Source: Neodiprion pinetum
Lineage: Eukaryota > Arthropoda > Insecta > Hymenoptera > Diprionidae
DNA length: 64,000 nt
Direction: 5' to 3'
NCBI RefSeq assembly: GCF_021155775.2
Contig: NC_060234.1
Coordinates: forward strand, 30,687,026 to 30,751,025
A model generated the notes under the pieces. It was not told the DNA's origin. It saw only the letters and a list, made by a program, of their open reading frames with translations, and searched no databases. Below, piece by piece: positions 13,001 to 25,578 of the stretch; the stretch's first letter is position 1; each line of letters opens with the position of its first letter. The translations under genes were made by a program, and so were the position numbers.

Positions 13001-15592
13001 TAACCACGCTTATAAGCGAGAAAATTGGTGAGAATTAGTTCTCATATTCTTGTATTTATGTTACGGCAATGTTCGATCATCTGTCAGGAACGTGGTTGGC
13101 ATCAAGACGTGTATAAGGGTGAAATAACGTGTCTATTATGCTTAACTAAATCGGCAAGGTCGGCCCGATCATTTTCCTACAGTATAATCGATTAATTATT
13201 GCAGAAATGGGTAACTGGCTAAAACTCGTGACATGAGCATCCATTCGTATACGACGCACATCAATCTTTATAACAACCCAGATCAACTGGAAAAGCTTGA
13301 TTATCTATATATAGTAGCTCAAAAAATGTGCAGTCTTTGTGTCTCAGCCATTCTTCGATGTATCATTTTTTTTATTCTATAATATGAAGTTGTAATATCG
13401 ACCTCAAAAGTACTGTTACCTTATTTTGGAAGCGAATTATTTGTAAACTATGTATAGCTTCTGCTATTTAAACGGTTCCAATTTGAACGAAACGGTTCCG
13501 TATTTTTTTACGTTTTGTGTGAGCAGAAGATTAGACACTAAATTGCACTCAGTAGGAATCGTTTGACTGGGCATTTTCCAAAATAGACGATGCATTATTT
13601 CGATGTACGCATGGAACTAATTCCCGTAAAATGCATTAATGATGCGATTGCAAAGTTTCTCACAAGTTAACGACACCAACAATTATTCCTAATTGTGATA
13701 AAGCTCTTCCAAAAGAAGATAAAGGGGGAGTCATTTGTGCGTTAGAAAGGGGGAACTGTGGCAATGGGAAGTAATTAGGCAACACGATCAGCGCCGAAAG
13801 ATTTTCGTTTGTGAAAACGATGTAACTCCGCCGAAGCTATTGTGCGCTAATCTATTGTGCCACGTGCCTTCGCAAAAGTGGGAAGTTCGGAAGTAAAGCC
13901 ATTTTCAGGTGAAGCTAGCACACCTCAAGCATAGAGTCAACGTATGATGTAGTATTCCTTGGGCATTTCATCTCAATTTCACTGAAAGCTTGATTTATCT
14001 ACCCTTCTACCCTGTCAGATTTAGATATTTTTCACAAGGACAGAAGTTTTCTAAGCTTGTCACGCGACGCGTTGAACGTTTATGTGTATAGGTGAAGGAA
14101 AGAAAAATTGTCACGTAAAATGCGAATAAGCACTTTCGGTAAAGCTGCCGCGCAAATACTGCATCAAAAAAAAAGTTCGATTTTATGGATTTTGCAAACG
14201 CTATCGATCATACGTTTTACTTACTCTCAGTTTTTTACCGATAGTAAAATAAATATTTTTCGAGGTCTTATGTCTCGTGCCACCTCAATATTTTAACAGC
14301 TTCATTAACAACATCCGCATGCACGGAAAATGAAATTCAATGTTCTACTTATAATATACGCGCACTGGTTATACGTAAGGTCTTATTGACGTCATATGAG
14401 ATTTATATACCATCCGTTGTACCGAGACTAACATATTACTATTTATGAGCAAATAGGTAAGTCCGATGTTTATTTCAAAAATATCTGTCTCAGGTAATCA
14501 AAGAACGAGTGTTCGTTCGTACAAAGATGCGGGATTAGTGTATCAGTTTCTGCAATCCGGTAGAGAAATTATTAGACGAAATGTAGCTTCTTATTCGTTT
14601 TGTTTTAGTATTAATGCAAAATTATCGGTAACTATAATTCATTCGTTAGGCCTTAGAAACGAAAGATTTCTTTTTCCTTCACTTAAGAGAAATATGCCAT
14701 GAGAATATATACGGTTTCTGTTAATGTCCCGGAATAAAAGTTTCACCTGACTCAATTTTACGTATAAACTATTCTATAAATACGTTGACCAATATTATAC
14801 CGTTAAGAAATTACGCACTGTTTAGATTGAATACAAAGAAATCATTCATTCGGCATGACGGACATTTACCTATTTATCTTTCAGAATGAAATATTTAATC
14901 TAAAGGCAAACATTCGGCTCATAGCTTCAGACGGAAGCTGTACATCTATCCACTCTTAGTTGTATAATGGCGAAAACCGTGACCGCCGAGTTTCGAGGCG
15001 TCAGTTATCTCTGTAACTCGCAACGTAATTATAGAGCGTCCACAAACGTGTTATTTCAAGTGGTAGTATCCTGCCGAGTGTCAAAGCATTAGTACAAAAG
15101 CTGATTAATTTCCCGCGATTGTTTCAAGACCCACGTTGCCAACCCCTTCTTTCCTACCATTTATAACGTACAATGTTCCATCTACCGCGTACCGCGAACT
15201 CCGTAGACGGAATCGTAATATCGTACTCTAGGATTTGGTTACTCTCAAATTCTGAGCCGCTTACGGTCTCTTGGAGGTTCGATCAGACAGCTTTCAAATA
15301 CCCGAACATTGCAAATAGGATTTAGAATTTCCTTATTAAAATTCAAATGAGCGAGCATTCATCTATTCAGCTCGCTGCTTTTGCAATAAAAACTTGAAGA
15401 ACTCCGACGCGGGTATCTTTGCATAAGAAATGTAGATTAAATTAATTACGTTTACATAATAACAAATTGATACGAAAAAAAAAAAAAGTCAATAAGTAAA
15501 AAGAAAAACGAACAGATTTGTTCATGCCTGTCTCATTGTAGGTAAGCGAAGACAGCGGGTGAAATGTGATATCGAACAATTGTCTGTTGCAG
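10027..15592. other. Intergenic DNA, no supported gene
   Basis: No exon with convincing splice sites or recognisable domains was found. The 97-codon open frame at 10993-11286 and the opposed frames near 12.4-12.8 kb are overlapping and low-similarity, so they are probably chance. A-tracts occur near 10649 and 15475. A nuclear-receptor-like motif at 12181 is listed separately, and a 16-bp perfect palindrome (GTAACATATATGTTAC) lies at 11922-11937. Confidence 0.55.
12181..12198. promoter_or_regulatory. ER6-type nuclear receptor motif
   Basis: TGAACT, six bases, then AGTTCA: two half-sites in everted orientation with a spacer of six. With the flanks, the symmetry extends to GGTGAACT and AGTTCACC. 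ER6 elements are bound by PXR/VDR-type receptors with RXR in vertebrates; HR96 is the insect relative. Function here is inference from the motif alone. Confidence 0.3.
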
Positions 15593-15633
15593 ATTCGGAA
15601 AGGTGAAGACTCGTACGTAGAGGGATCAGAGAA

Positions 15634-15891
15634 ATGGACGACGAGGCCTCGATTTTACTCGTGGTGACCCTCGCGGTCGGAGGTGTTCTGATGACGGCGT
15701 TACTCGCCTGCTACGCCTGTGTCTTCAGGGATTTGTGCTGCCGTAGGGGTGAACGCTCGAAGCGACGAAGAGGAAGTCCTCGAAGCCCCATGCAAGGTTC
15801 GGGTGGAACCTGCAGGCCGCGTCTCGACACGATACCGCTGAACGACATCACCCAGGGGGAGAGCATGCCGACGGAGTCTGAAAAAGTCTAG
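15634..15891 (+). CDS. Small single-pass membrane protein, 85 aa, unknown function
   Basis: The open frame encodes 85 residues. After a short acidic N-terminus (MDDEAS) comes one hydrophobic segment at about residues 7-29, then a CCRR cysteine/arginine patch and a strongly basic stretch (residues 36-50). The tail is polar and ends TESEKV. By the positive-inside rule the basic tail should be cytoplasmic, with the N-terminus outside or luminal. The ATG follows an in-frame TGA within the same exon, whose splice acceptor (TGTCTGTTGCAG) places the exon start at 15593, so the 5' UTR is probably spliced to an upstream exon I did not find. The whole coding region sits in one exon, and poly(A) signals follow at 15928 and 16173. 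I do not recognise the family. The single TM segment, dicysteine (possible palmitoylation) and higher GC than the flanks argue that it is real. Confidence 0.6.
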   Translation: MDDEASILLVVTLAVGGVLMTALLACYACVFRDLCCRRGERSKRRRGSPRSPMQGSGGTCRPRLDTIPLNDITQGESMPTESEKV

Positions 15892-15927
15892 CTAGAATAT
15901 CCCCGCAGTTTCACCGATTCCGAGTGT

Positions 15928-16178
15928 AATAAATTAAAGGGGCGATACTCGTGTTTCCACTGGTTGAAATTAATCAGAGATAATTTTGATTTGCGTTCGA
16001 CGTCGAGCGGAGTGCTTTGAATAGACCCTAAACTTGTTGCCTCCGCGGAGTCTCAATTACAGTGCGACGAGTATGTATAATAATTGCGTATACGTATGTT
16101 AGTCGATCGATGAAGCATCTCAACCGGATATTGGATGTGCAGCTGCGGTGGGCTTCTTCTCTGTAGATGTAAAATAAA
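15928..16178 (+). terminator. Poly(A) signals of the microprotein gene
   Basis: AATAAA hexamers occur at 15928-15933 and 16173-16178, shortly after the stop codon at 15891. Either would give a short 3' UTR. This supports the upstream open frame as the last exon of a real transcript. Confidence 0.45.
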
Positions 16179-17234
16179 TCTATGAAAACCGACGCCAACT
16201 GTTCGTGGCGTAATGATTATATGCGACACGGGATATTTGTGGATTTAAATAAACAAGGAAATACGGTCAATCTAATATCATAAATATGTTGTTATAGGTT
16301 TTCTGACTCTCGGGAAAATAACGAGGTGACTCACGGCACGTTCTAAAGAGTCTAATTTTTGTCAGGCAATCCAAATTAACTATAACCACTGTTGCAATCA
16401 AAGTACTCGTGAGAATTTCCGATTCAATATTGTAAGATTCGTCAATTTTGCAAATTATTTCCGATTATACGTATATTGATTATTGTACCCTGCGAGAGCA
16501 AAGGTATTGCCACATTAACACGCTTCAGACGCACGTCGCGAAACTTGGTTTATCCACGCAGTAACAATTACTTGTACTTTAATCAGACGGTTCTTCTTTT
16601 TCACTCAAGTTGATTATATTGGTGTCTGATTGTAATACCTGGCGTTTGGTTTAATTTCTTTTCTACTCATGAACTTCCATTTGGTGGATTGATTTGGGCC
16701 CGACATGTGAATTACACAGTCTTATACTACAATATGATCTATCAATGTTATGTAGTAAATATACGGTGCATTATGTCCATATACAAAGTGCCAATATGCA
16801 ATGCACTTCGATTTTAGATTGAAGTATCGTTAACGAAAGAATCATGCAGATTTCAATTTCTTACACCATATTACCGTTGCACTTGCGACGAGGAGTTTGC
16901 TTTTATTATAATAAATAATGAGACGATTACGTAGAACGTGAAAGTTTCAATATATACTTGATGGAGAAATATGCGTGACAGCTGAAATCACATTCATTCA
17001 AGCGAAATAAGAATTGGAAAATGTCAGCATAACAATAGTAAGTAAACAAAACATTTTATTAACATCAAGGAAATAAAAAGTACATAACATGCATTCCTAC
17101 CTTTTTTGCAACACCTTCATTCCCGTTTCTGATTTATGTATAATATTAAAAATAATTGGTCTCTGAATGGTGGTAAATTCATTTTATACACTAAATTTCC
17201 ACGCGTCATGTGTCGATTGCAAATAAATATTCAG
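16179..17234. other. Intergenic DNA, nothing recognised
   Basis: AT-rich sequence with no open frame above 60 codons, no strong tandem repeat and no inverted repeat that I could see. It separates the microprotein gene from the uncertain exon that begins at 17235. Confidence 0.5.
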
Positions 17235-17442
17235 GATTCTGTTGGACCAACAAGTAATCATCGGTGAATTTACGCGGTTATGCGAAAAGATGAGCACTGT
17301 AAATTCATGTTGCGTGCAATGTCTAGCTGTAGACGAACAAAAAAATGTAACCTTGTTGGATGGAAGTCAATTTTTTTTACGTGTGAACGTGACAACTATT
17401 AGTTATTCGTCACAGTCTTTGTTCAGCTCGAAAGAAATATAA
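17235..17442 (+). CDS. Possible terminal exon, unknown protein (low confidence)
   Basis: An acceptor-like AAATATTCAG ends at 17234. From there one frame is open for 69 codons to a TAA at 17442. The peptide starts ILLDQQVIIGEF and includes VTLLDGSQFFLRV, whose alternating hydrophobic pattern resembles beta-strand protein such as an OB fold. The frame needs two bases from an upstream exon, which I could not find, and I recognise no family. It could be a chance open frame. Confidence 0.25.
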
Positions 17443-18029
17443 GTGAGAAAAAGAAGGCCTGTTGTAAATTAGTTGAATTTTTAATTGTATAAAATATATA
17501 TTCGAATCGGTTAAAAATCTAAGAAAACCATTATTTCGCACTCAGAAGTGTAATTAGTGTAATTAAAAGTACATGCTTGAGTTGCTGTCAACAAAATAAT
17601 GAAATCTTACTTTTCACAGTGACTGGATTATGGGAAAGGCGACTGAAGTCGTTATTACTTATTCCTCATTACAACTACATGCATTTGCGGCTTTGATATG
17701 AGAACAGAAACGCAGTGGCAGAAACGGTGTTTTGGTCAGCCGTGGGCGGAATACCTAAACATCGCGAGTGACGCGTTTCATGATTCATTCATGGCAAAAT
17801 CATAACTCACAACACTTGAACCAGTAGCGAATGGTAACAAGGTGGTAGTGTAGGGGCTCAAATGTATATGGGGCATCAATTAATCATGTCGTTTGAGCGA
17901 TACTCGAGGTGAAAACGGCCACTTACACGTTATATCGTGATGGGTAAAATCGATTGTTTCTGTAATAAAAATCTGCGTATAACCCGAGAGTAATAAACGT
18001 CAGAAGCATTATATTTCAATGTAAATATT

Positions 18030-18035
18030 TTTATT
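18030..18035 (-). terminator. Candidate MLX poly(A) signal
   Basis: AATAAA on the minus strand lies about 950 nt beyond the MLX stop codon at 18982. It is one plausible 3' end. Other AT-rich hexamers in between cannot be excluded. Confidence 0.3.
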
Positions 18036-18981
18036 GTTGATTGAAACCAAGAATAGCACAGCTATTCCATGTAGATAAACATGTATACAACGTGGGTACA
18101 TACATAACGGTTTATAGTTTGTAATAATAAAAGAAAAACCTCTGAAAATGTGTAAAATTATCTATGAACGTACAACGCTGTAAAATGCGCTGCCCTGAAA
18201 TCACTGTACATTTAAATTATTATTAATTGGCAACTAAAATTCTTTGCAATTGCTTTACAATAAAAACAAAATAATTGCGTTCTTTGGATGACTATGCATC
18301 TCTATTTTCTACTTTCGGCGTGAACTTTGTTTACGGATTTTAATGTTGATCGACATCAACGATGCGCGCGCAAACTTATTCATAAATTCAAATAGAGATA
18401 ATGCTCCTGTACACCTGTGGCATACACAAAACTTTTTCCCATAAGAATAGTAAAATCGTAATATCATCCTCAAGAAATTGGAATATTTATACTGATTTTT
18501 ACAGCAAACAGATTTCCAACTTGATATTTAGCAACGTAAATTCTTTTCGGATAATAAAAACGTCAAATTATCAATTAAGTCGCGTCAGTTGAAGCAAAAT
18601 ATATATGTATATCATTTTATGTACAATATAGTAAAAGACAATATAATACAGCAATGTATATGCATAGTAATTGCAGGTTGTTTATGGAGTTATTCACAAT
18701 CTGATATCCAATGGTGATCAATTATATTAGGTACTTATCACACGAGCTAGAATCACAAAGTTTGTTCCATTGCTCGAGAGCGAACAAGTGAACGGTACAA
18801 CTGTATATATATTTATATTTATATGTTCTCTGGTAACTGAGAGGTAATTTTCAATAGGCTTCCATTGGCAATCACAGAAGTTCATTGGAATGGCTTGTTT
18901 TCTGAATTGCAATAGTACTTCAAGATCGTTGATCAACAATTGGAAGCATAAACATAATCTAAAGTTATTTTATACCATTGA

Positions 18982-20746
18982 CTAGCTGATAGGGTTGTTG
19001 AACTGCTGTAAAACGGATATCACAACTTCCCTAAGCGTCTGTAAAAAAATATTACTTAATTAATTACTTATTTCGTTATTCATATTATGCACAATTCTCG
19101 ATCTTATTCTGGGTTATTCAAAAATTAAGCCGTGCACAATAAAAATGACTCTGCGTCATAAAATCGAGATTTCTTAGGTATTAATGTGAATCTAGCGTTG
19201 CTGTGATAGGGTGGATTACGCGTTCTAGTTTTCAACGCAATGACAAAGTGTATGAATACTCGATTGTTACCCTCTGCTTCATTTTCTCAGTTTTAATATC
19301 AGAGCACAAATGTAGATCTTACCTGCGGTTTACAATGTTCCTCCAACCAGCTGAATACACAGGCTGATAATTCGGCAAAATTAGCTACTGAAACGTTGCT
19401 AAAAGTTTGAAACAAGCGGTCCATAATTGCCTGAAACTATACAAATTATAATGTGAGATGAGCTCAAAGATTGCCCGCTATTTATCGAAAATTATTATTT
19501 TTCAACTTAAATCTAAAAATGACTTTCAATAGTTACTTGCCCTGGCCAAATACTACTAATACTCCACTTAAGTGTGAATTGTTAGAATTATTTACGCCGT
19601 ATTTGCATCAGACTATAGAAATGTACCAATTAAAACCAGACATAATTACCACTTGGAATTTAGCTTCGTCCGATACGCGTGCCTCAGCATGACCAGGCTG
19701 GGTCTGGTGAGCCTTGACGATCTGTTCGTAATTGGCTTGCATTATCCTTAGAGCTACGACCTCTTTTCGGAGAGCATTACGTTCCTCCTCCTGTTTCTTC
19801 TTTTGTTGCAAGAGAAACTGTATATAGTCAATTGATTTTTGAAGAACTGTCGCCTTAGACAATTTGTAGCCAGATGAATCTGTGTGCTGACAGGTGGGAA
19901 CTAAGTCTTGAAGAGAGTCGTAACCCTTTTTTATGGCATCTCTTCGTTTCTGTTCTGCCTGAGTATGAGCTTCTCTGCGACGCTCTTTGTAACTGATTGT
20001 AGAATTTTTATTGTCACTGTCTTCATCTTCTGAAAAACAATAAAATAGATTCTACAGTGAAACTCACCGGTATGTATGTTTGAAAAGTTTCATATAGTGA
20101 TTCAACAAACATATTACCCTGGAGGAGTAATTGGTCTTAAATAAAATTACAGAAGTATAATTTAGTATGTTCTTTTACCAGTGTTATGTGCAGATGACGA
20201 AGGAGTATTGATGGAACCAGTGCTACTGCATCGGGAAAAGGTATATCTTTCGGTAGGACTAGACGGCTCCAATTTCATATCTCCATCCGATCCTGCTCCG
20301 CTGTGCATCGCCATTCCTTCTACAGCAACAAAGATTCACGAGATTTAGAATGTCAGAAGAAACAAAACTATGTTAACAGTAATCACTGGATCATATAAGA
20401 GAATCGTGTACGTGTGTTCTATGATATATTTGTGAAACAGAAAATCGAAAAACAGTCAAAGGAAAACTGGAAAATAACCAAATTACCAAATTTTGAGATT
20501 AGTATGCGTACACGTGACCGTGGAAATGAATAAACTGAGTTTATCCCTGTCTCTAAATAGGTTTGCCCCGTTATGATACGTCAATAAGATACCTAATCTG
20601 TAGTCAATAGCCTTGACACGAGTGTTGATTATTAGGATTACTGCAATAGAAAAAGAAGAGAACATACACAACAAAAAGACAAGGAGAACTATCAAATACG
20701 AATACTTACGGGGTTCGTATCCGTCTTTGTACGGTAGATCGGCCAT
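18982..20746 (-). CDS. Mlx: Max-like protein X (MLX), bHLH-zipper transcription factor
   Basis: Five coding exons on the minus strand join in phase: 20710-20746, 20179-20319, 19650-20029, 19323-19436 and 18982-19038 (729 nt, 242 aa), all with GT-AG introns. Exon 3 carries the bHLH-leucine zipper at about residues 74-165. The basic region has the E-box-reading His81, Glu85 and Arg89, and the helix 2/zipper contains KATVLQKSIDYIQFLLQQ, near identical to animal MLX. Exons 4-5 (from FQAIMDRLF) form the C-terminal dimerisation and cytoplasmic-localisation domain that vertebrate MLX shares with MondoA and ChREBP. Known family role: obligate partner of Mondo/ChREBP (Mondo in flies, where MLX is called Bigmax), binding carbohydrate response elements and controlling glucose-responsive metabolism. 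The start is the only ATG in exon 1 that fits the phases (MADLPYKDG). The gene appears complete and intact, with a length close to the usual family isoform. Confidence 0.96.
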
Positions 20747-20996
20747 CGTGTTGATAAGATAAGTATTGCATATACGCACTTAACTCAACGATGAAGCAAA
20801 GTCGGCTATATGTTGGGCGCGATAACCTCAGATTGAAAATTCGTCGAACGTTGATAGAAGTCGGCGTAAATCATGTGGTACTTAATAAATTTGCAATATT
20901 TTTTAACAATCTGACGTGATATCTTTTCGAAAAACACGGTAACTTAGCTTTTTAATACTCATAACGCTGCTGACCACTTCTTGTTACCGTTTCGAC

Positions 20997-21007
20997 GCGC
21001 CATCTTG
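20997..21007 (-). promoter_or_regulatory. YY1/Pho-like site in the MLX promoter region
   Basis: CAAGATGGCGC on the minus strand, about 250 nt upstream of the MLX start codon, fits the YY1/Pleiohomeotic core AAGATGGC. YY1 sites of this kind are common at housekeeping promoters without TATA. The transcription start was not determined. Confidence 0.35.
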
Positions 21008-23801
21008 ACGAAACAGCTTTCATCGGGAATAAACGCGAAAACGCAATATGCGCCACAGTGTGTTCAACTGTTCACTTTACGAACTGTCAAACATAACCAC
21101 GTGCTCGAGTAGCAGACGAAAAGGACAAAACAAATTTTCGTCCACCCTGTGACCTGTCTGGTGCAGGATGTACAAGATTCAAACGTGGACTCGGTTCGCA
21201 ACCTTGCGATATAAATTTTCCGTGGCGTAGAAAAGGTAAAAATTTTGTAATATATCTAAAAATGCTTCCAAGTTTGCACTACAATTTGAGAAATAACTAA
21301 CAGATCGTATCATGGATAAATGAATATTTTTTAAATAATTTCAAACGGAGTATATGTAATAAAATCGACGTCACCGGATCAATCGAATCGTGAACGGTAT
21401 TTTCGAGGGATATCAATTTGGTACAATTTTATAAGATACATTTTTTTTAACAATTTCAAGATTCATACATTTCGAAATTAAAAAAAGTATTACCTGCGTT
21501 GGGTAACTAAGCATTATGTACAAAAGATTAAAAACAGCATTACGTTAAATTATTATTTATTATGTGATGTATCTAATATATATATTTACATTCGCTTTAA
21601 TACACATAAAACAAATATATGATAATATAATTATAACTTTTTTTTTTTTTTTTTTAGTAACACAGCTATCATTCTCGTTTCGCTGTGCAACTAGCACGTT
21701 TTGTTTTATTCAATTCAAATTCGATTTATATATTATTCTTACAGTAATTTTTTTAATTTGGTGTAAACTTGTGTGACATATGTATTGCGTGTGGGGATAT
21801 TGTGTTTTCATGTGATGGAATTATAATTGCCTCCACAGGCGAATGTGGCGTAATACACTCAAATAGTAATGAATTTAAAAATTCTGATATCTTCTCTACT
21901 TAGTCAATATGACTTTGGTCAATGAGCTTGCCGGCTATTGCTTTACCCACGACAATTAGCAATAGTGATCCAACTCTACATGTTTAACAAATATGGTAAT
22001 GATTTTTTTAAATGAATTCGTTAGCTTTTTATGAAAAGAGAAATCGCTTGATTTCAAGAAAAACATTTTGCTGTGTTCTCTGGTAAGCACAACCTAAATT
22101 CCTGCTAACTTCTAACGCTAATTGTGTATTTATTGTATTCTTTAATTTAAATACATTCAACACACTACTTGTATGTACAATATTATCATGTATATATATA
22201 TATATACCTATATACATGTATATAGATTTTTTTTCATACGGTGCTACTTTAATGGATTCAGAAGCCAGCATTGAGGAAACACCAAAAATAAAATAACAAA
22301 CTATTCATTAATGTGTTCAAATAATATATCAATACAGATATATTGAAATATCATACAAGTAAGATAAAGTTTGATTGAATGGTAATTCGTATATTAACGT
22401 ATAACTTGAGATCACAAAAATATTCACCTGCAATAGAATTATGCTAATATTCATCATTTCGGATTATAGCAATAAAATCGGAATTGGGATGACAATGTTG
22501 TGTTCAAAATTCAATTATTATATAACATATAAATAATATAATTGATGATGAGGATAATTTTCAACTAAAATCACCAGTCTCTTTGAGTAAAACAGAACGC
22601 AGGAAGTTTAGTCTGAATGTTGAAAGAAAAATAGGTGAATAAGTGAAATAATTAAATTTTCAATATATAAATTGATTTTAATCCATAAATTATTGAGCTC
22701 GTAGCGTTGCTTGATGAGGTAATTATTCATTACTGGTCTCTGAGATCTTTTTTACAAAACATTAAATAAAATTCACACATTTTCTAGCCAAAACCGCCCT
22801 ACGTCAATTTTGTCTGAATAAAGGTCACTTTCCCGCGATTTAAATCGATAAAGCATCACATATAGTAATAAGATTTCATCACTTTTAAATTTAGTTTTTT
22901 TTTTCACCTTTTCGTTTTATTTCTCATTTGACATTGATAAAAAATTATATATTTTGATAGTTACTTTACTATTAATAATTATTAATTATATCTTATTGTT
23001 CCATTAGACTTTAAACTAAAATGCTCCATAGCCTTTTCTTTATATTTGTTTACATACATACATATATATACATATATATATATAAATATAATATGATACA
23101 TTTCATCATAATTATGTATAATATTATATGCATATATACATATATAAATACGAAGTATATTCATTATTAATTATTATCAATATTCAATTTATCTTATTGT
23201 AATGATCAGTAATAATATTAACTCACAATTACTAGCTACATTATTTTTATTTATTCATTTTTTTTTTCTTGAGAAAATTACCATTGGTAATCAGTGCAAA
23301 ATGGACAAATAATTAACTGTTCTATATTCACGTACATTCAGAGTATGTGCAAAAATGACTACCAAGTATGAAACGACTTTTGGGGCGTACCTATTTGAGT
23401 GAGCATTAAGTTCTCTGTTTATGGAAAATCAAAATTCTTAGCAGCCAAAAGCGGTTAATCAAAGTATTGCATTTAGCAGTAATGTGTAGCACTATCTCGC
23501 GATATTTGCTCAGATCATATGACTGAGACTGTGAGACTGTTGTATTATATTGGATAAGATTCGGTACTATAAAATATTTTAATTTTATACAATTCTCTTA
23601 TATCTCGCCGCCATCTGGTCCAATGTATAAATACATGAGTGGGGGGAAAGAACAGTACGTACAAATTATTATCGTACTTAAGTAACTCTTAGATATCATT
23701 CGTCGACAATAATTAATATGAACCATAATAAATCAATTTAATTTCAAACTAGCTCTGTACCTATCAGCTGAACCGAATTTTCAGCTATAGACGTCCTATA
23801 T
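21008..23801. other. Intergenic DNA rich in AT microsatellites
   Basis: No gene is supported. The stretch includes a 19-20 nt poly-T run near 21639, a (TA)n/(CATA)n block around 22190-22220 and a longer TACATA/TATA block at about 23052-23140. These low-complexity runs explain the tyrosine- and isoleucine-rich open frames. Confidence 0.6.
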
Positions 23802-24195
23802 CGACGGTTGCGTAGAATAACCGGCTATCTCGAGTCAGGCTTGAATATACGCCTATTTCGAGTAAAGTTCAAAAATCGGCTATTTCGCGTTTGAAATTTT
23901 TTGACCGTAAATTAAGTTTAATAAAATTAAAACGGAGCTCGTATGAATTTTGTGAGGCGCTGACGAATTTCTTATTCAACCCGACAGTGCTACCAACTTA
24001 ATTTACGGCCAAAAAAATTTAAACGCGAAATAGCCGGTTTTTGAATTTTACTCAAAATAGCCGGTTATTCAAGCCTAATTTGAGGTAGCCGGTTTATCAA
24101 GCGAACCTCGAATTAGCCGGTTTTTGAAGCCTAACTTGAGATAGCCGGTTTTTCAAATCTGACTCGAGATAGCCGGTTATTCTACGCAACCGTCG
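23802..24195. mobile_element. Fold-back element with internal iterons
   Basis: The ends are inverted copies: CGACGGTTGCGTAGAATAAC at 23802 and its complement ending at 24195. Inside each arm a unit of about 27 bp containing AACCGGCTATCTCGAG is repeated, with three degenerate copies in the left arm and six in the right. The inner arm boundaries match again (CGTAAATTAAGTT on the left, its complement on the right). A unique centre of about 100 bp separates them. No protein is encoded and no clear target duplication is seen. This architecture is that of a Foldback-type or iteron-bearing MITE. Confidence 0.75.
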
Positions 24196-25172
24196 GTATG
24201 TTGACTGAAATTTCGAAGGTATATTACTGAAAGCGGTGATCCACACATGTCGTTGTCTCTAAAATCACACTCTAGATGCTCTGTCAATATGCAATGAAAA
24301 GAAAACTTGCAATTCTTTGATTATACCAATGTTCTTTCATCGTATAAATTAATCATTTTCTACTAATTATCTGCTTTGAAATGGATGAAATCCAAATTTC
24401 CCGCAAGAGATGGAGCATATAATGGACTGATATGAGTGTTTGTTTGACCTTAAGTAGGTGTATTAATCAGTCTCACTCAACCCCTCAGGTACTGATCATT
24501 GCATTGAAAAAACATTCTCAAACCTTGGTGGCTATAAAGTAACGACAATTTTTGCATCAAATTTGTTTTGCTCCTTGTTAAGATAAGGTTTGTTAGTAAA
24601 ACAATATGAGCAGACAAAGGCACATCACCCGGAATTTTATTACATGGCTCATGATCGGATTTAGCTTGTGAAACAACAAATTGAACAGAAATTAATTTCT
24701 TTGTACAATTTTCAAACAACTTTTAATGCAAACAGTATGTTCCACCATGAAAATCGTTCAAGAAAGAAAATCCAGAAATACTTCACTTTCGAAGAAATGA
24801 TTATACATGTATGTTTTCAACAAGACTCTATTATTTTTTTCCATATGGCCGTCCCCGTATTGTCCTAAATGTTTAAGAAAACTTATTAGAATTAAAGGCT
24901 CTTTTTAGACTTCACCAAAAAATGTATCACTGAAAATCAGATAAAAACTGGTGCATGTGAAGTCGCCAAAGAAAATAGAAGATTTGCGAACTGTGATAAG
25001 ATGGTAATACAATCAATACCAGTTTCTTTTAAAGGGTACTAAACGTTAAATTCAATGTCAAAAAAGATTTTAGTAAAGTAATGGACGCAACTAAAAAAAG
25101 AATGCTTCGTAACTTTTGATATTTACGGATGTACAAATATCAGAATTCGAAATAACAAACAGGCATCTTTCC
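24196..25172. other. Intergenic DNA, nothing recognised
   Basis: AT-rich spacer between the fold-back element and the 3' end of FBXO28. Two opposed short open frames near 24.5-24.9 kb overlap and show no domain or codon pattern that suggests protein. Confidence 0.5.
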
Positions 25173-25178
25173 TTTATT
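25173..25178 (-). terminator. Candidate FBXO28 poly(A) signal
   Basis: AATAAA on the minus strand, about 400 nt past the FBXO28 stop codon at 25579. The distance is reasonable for an insect 3' UTR. Confidence 0.4.
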
Positions 25179-25578
25179 AACATTCTTCTATTTTCATTGG
25201 GTGCCTTGATAATAATAATAACAATATTCTTATCCTTAAAGAGGACCTGAACAAAGTCTGTATACATTATGTTTTAACAGTATTCAACGAATAGTATTAT
25301 TCCATCAGGTAATACGACACGTTACACTTTAAGATCGACACAAGCATAACAAAAATACCGGCAAATCTGAAATTAATATTCATTGCTGATCATGTGAAGT
25401 AGCCATCTATAAAACTACAGCCAAGAAACTGTTGACCAAGATATTTCAGTAAGAATATTGTTAATTAGTTTGATTTGTCTAAGTTCATTGCCACATAACG
25501 GTATACAGAATTTTGATTGTTACAGATCCATCATGATCAAGATGTTAGTTAGATATTTGTACCGTGGTCAGAATTGAT

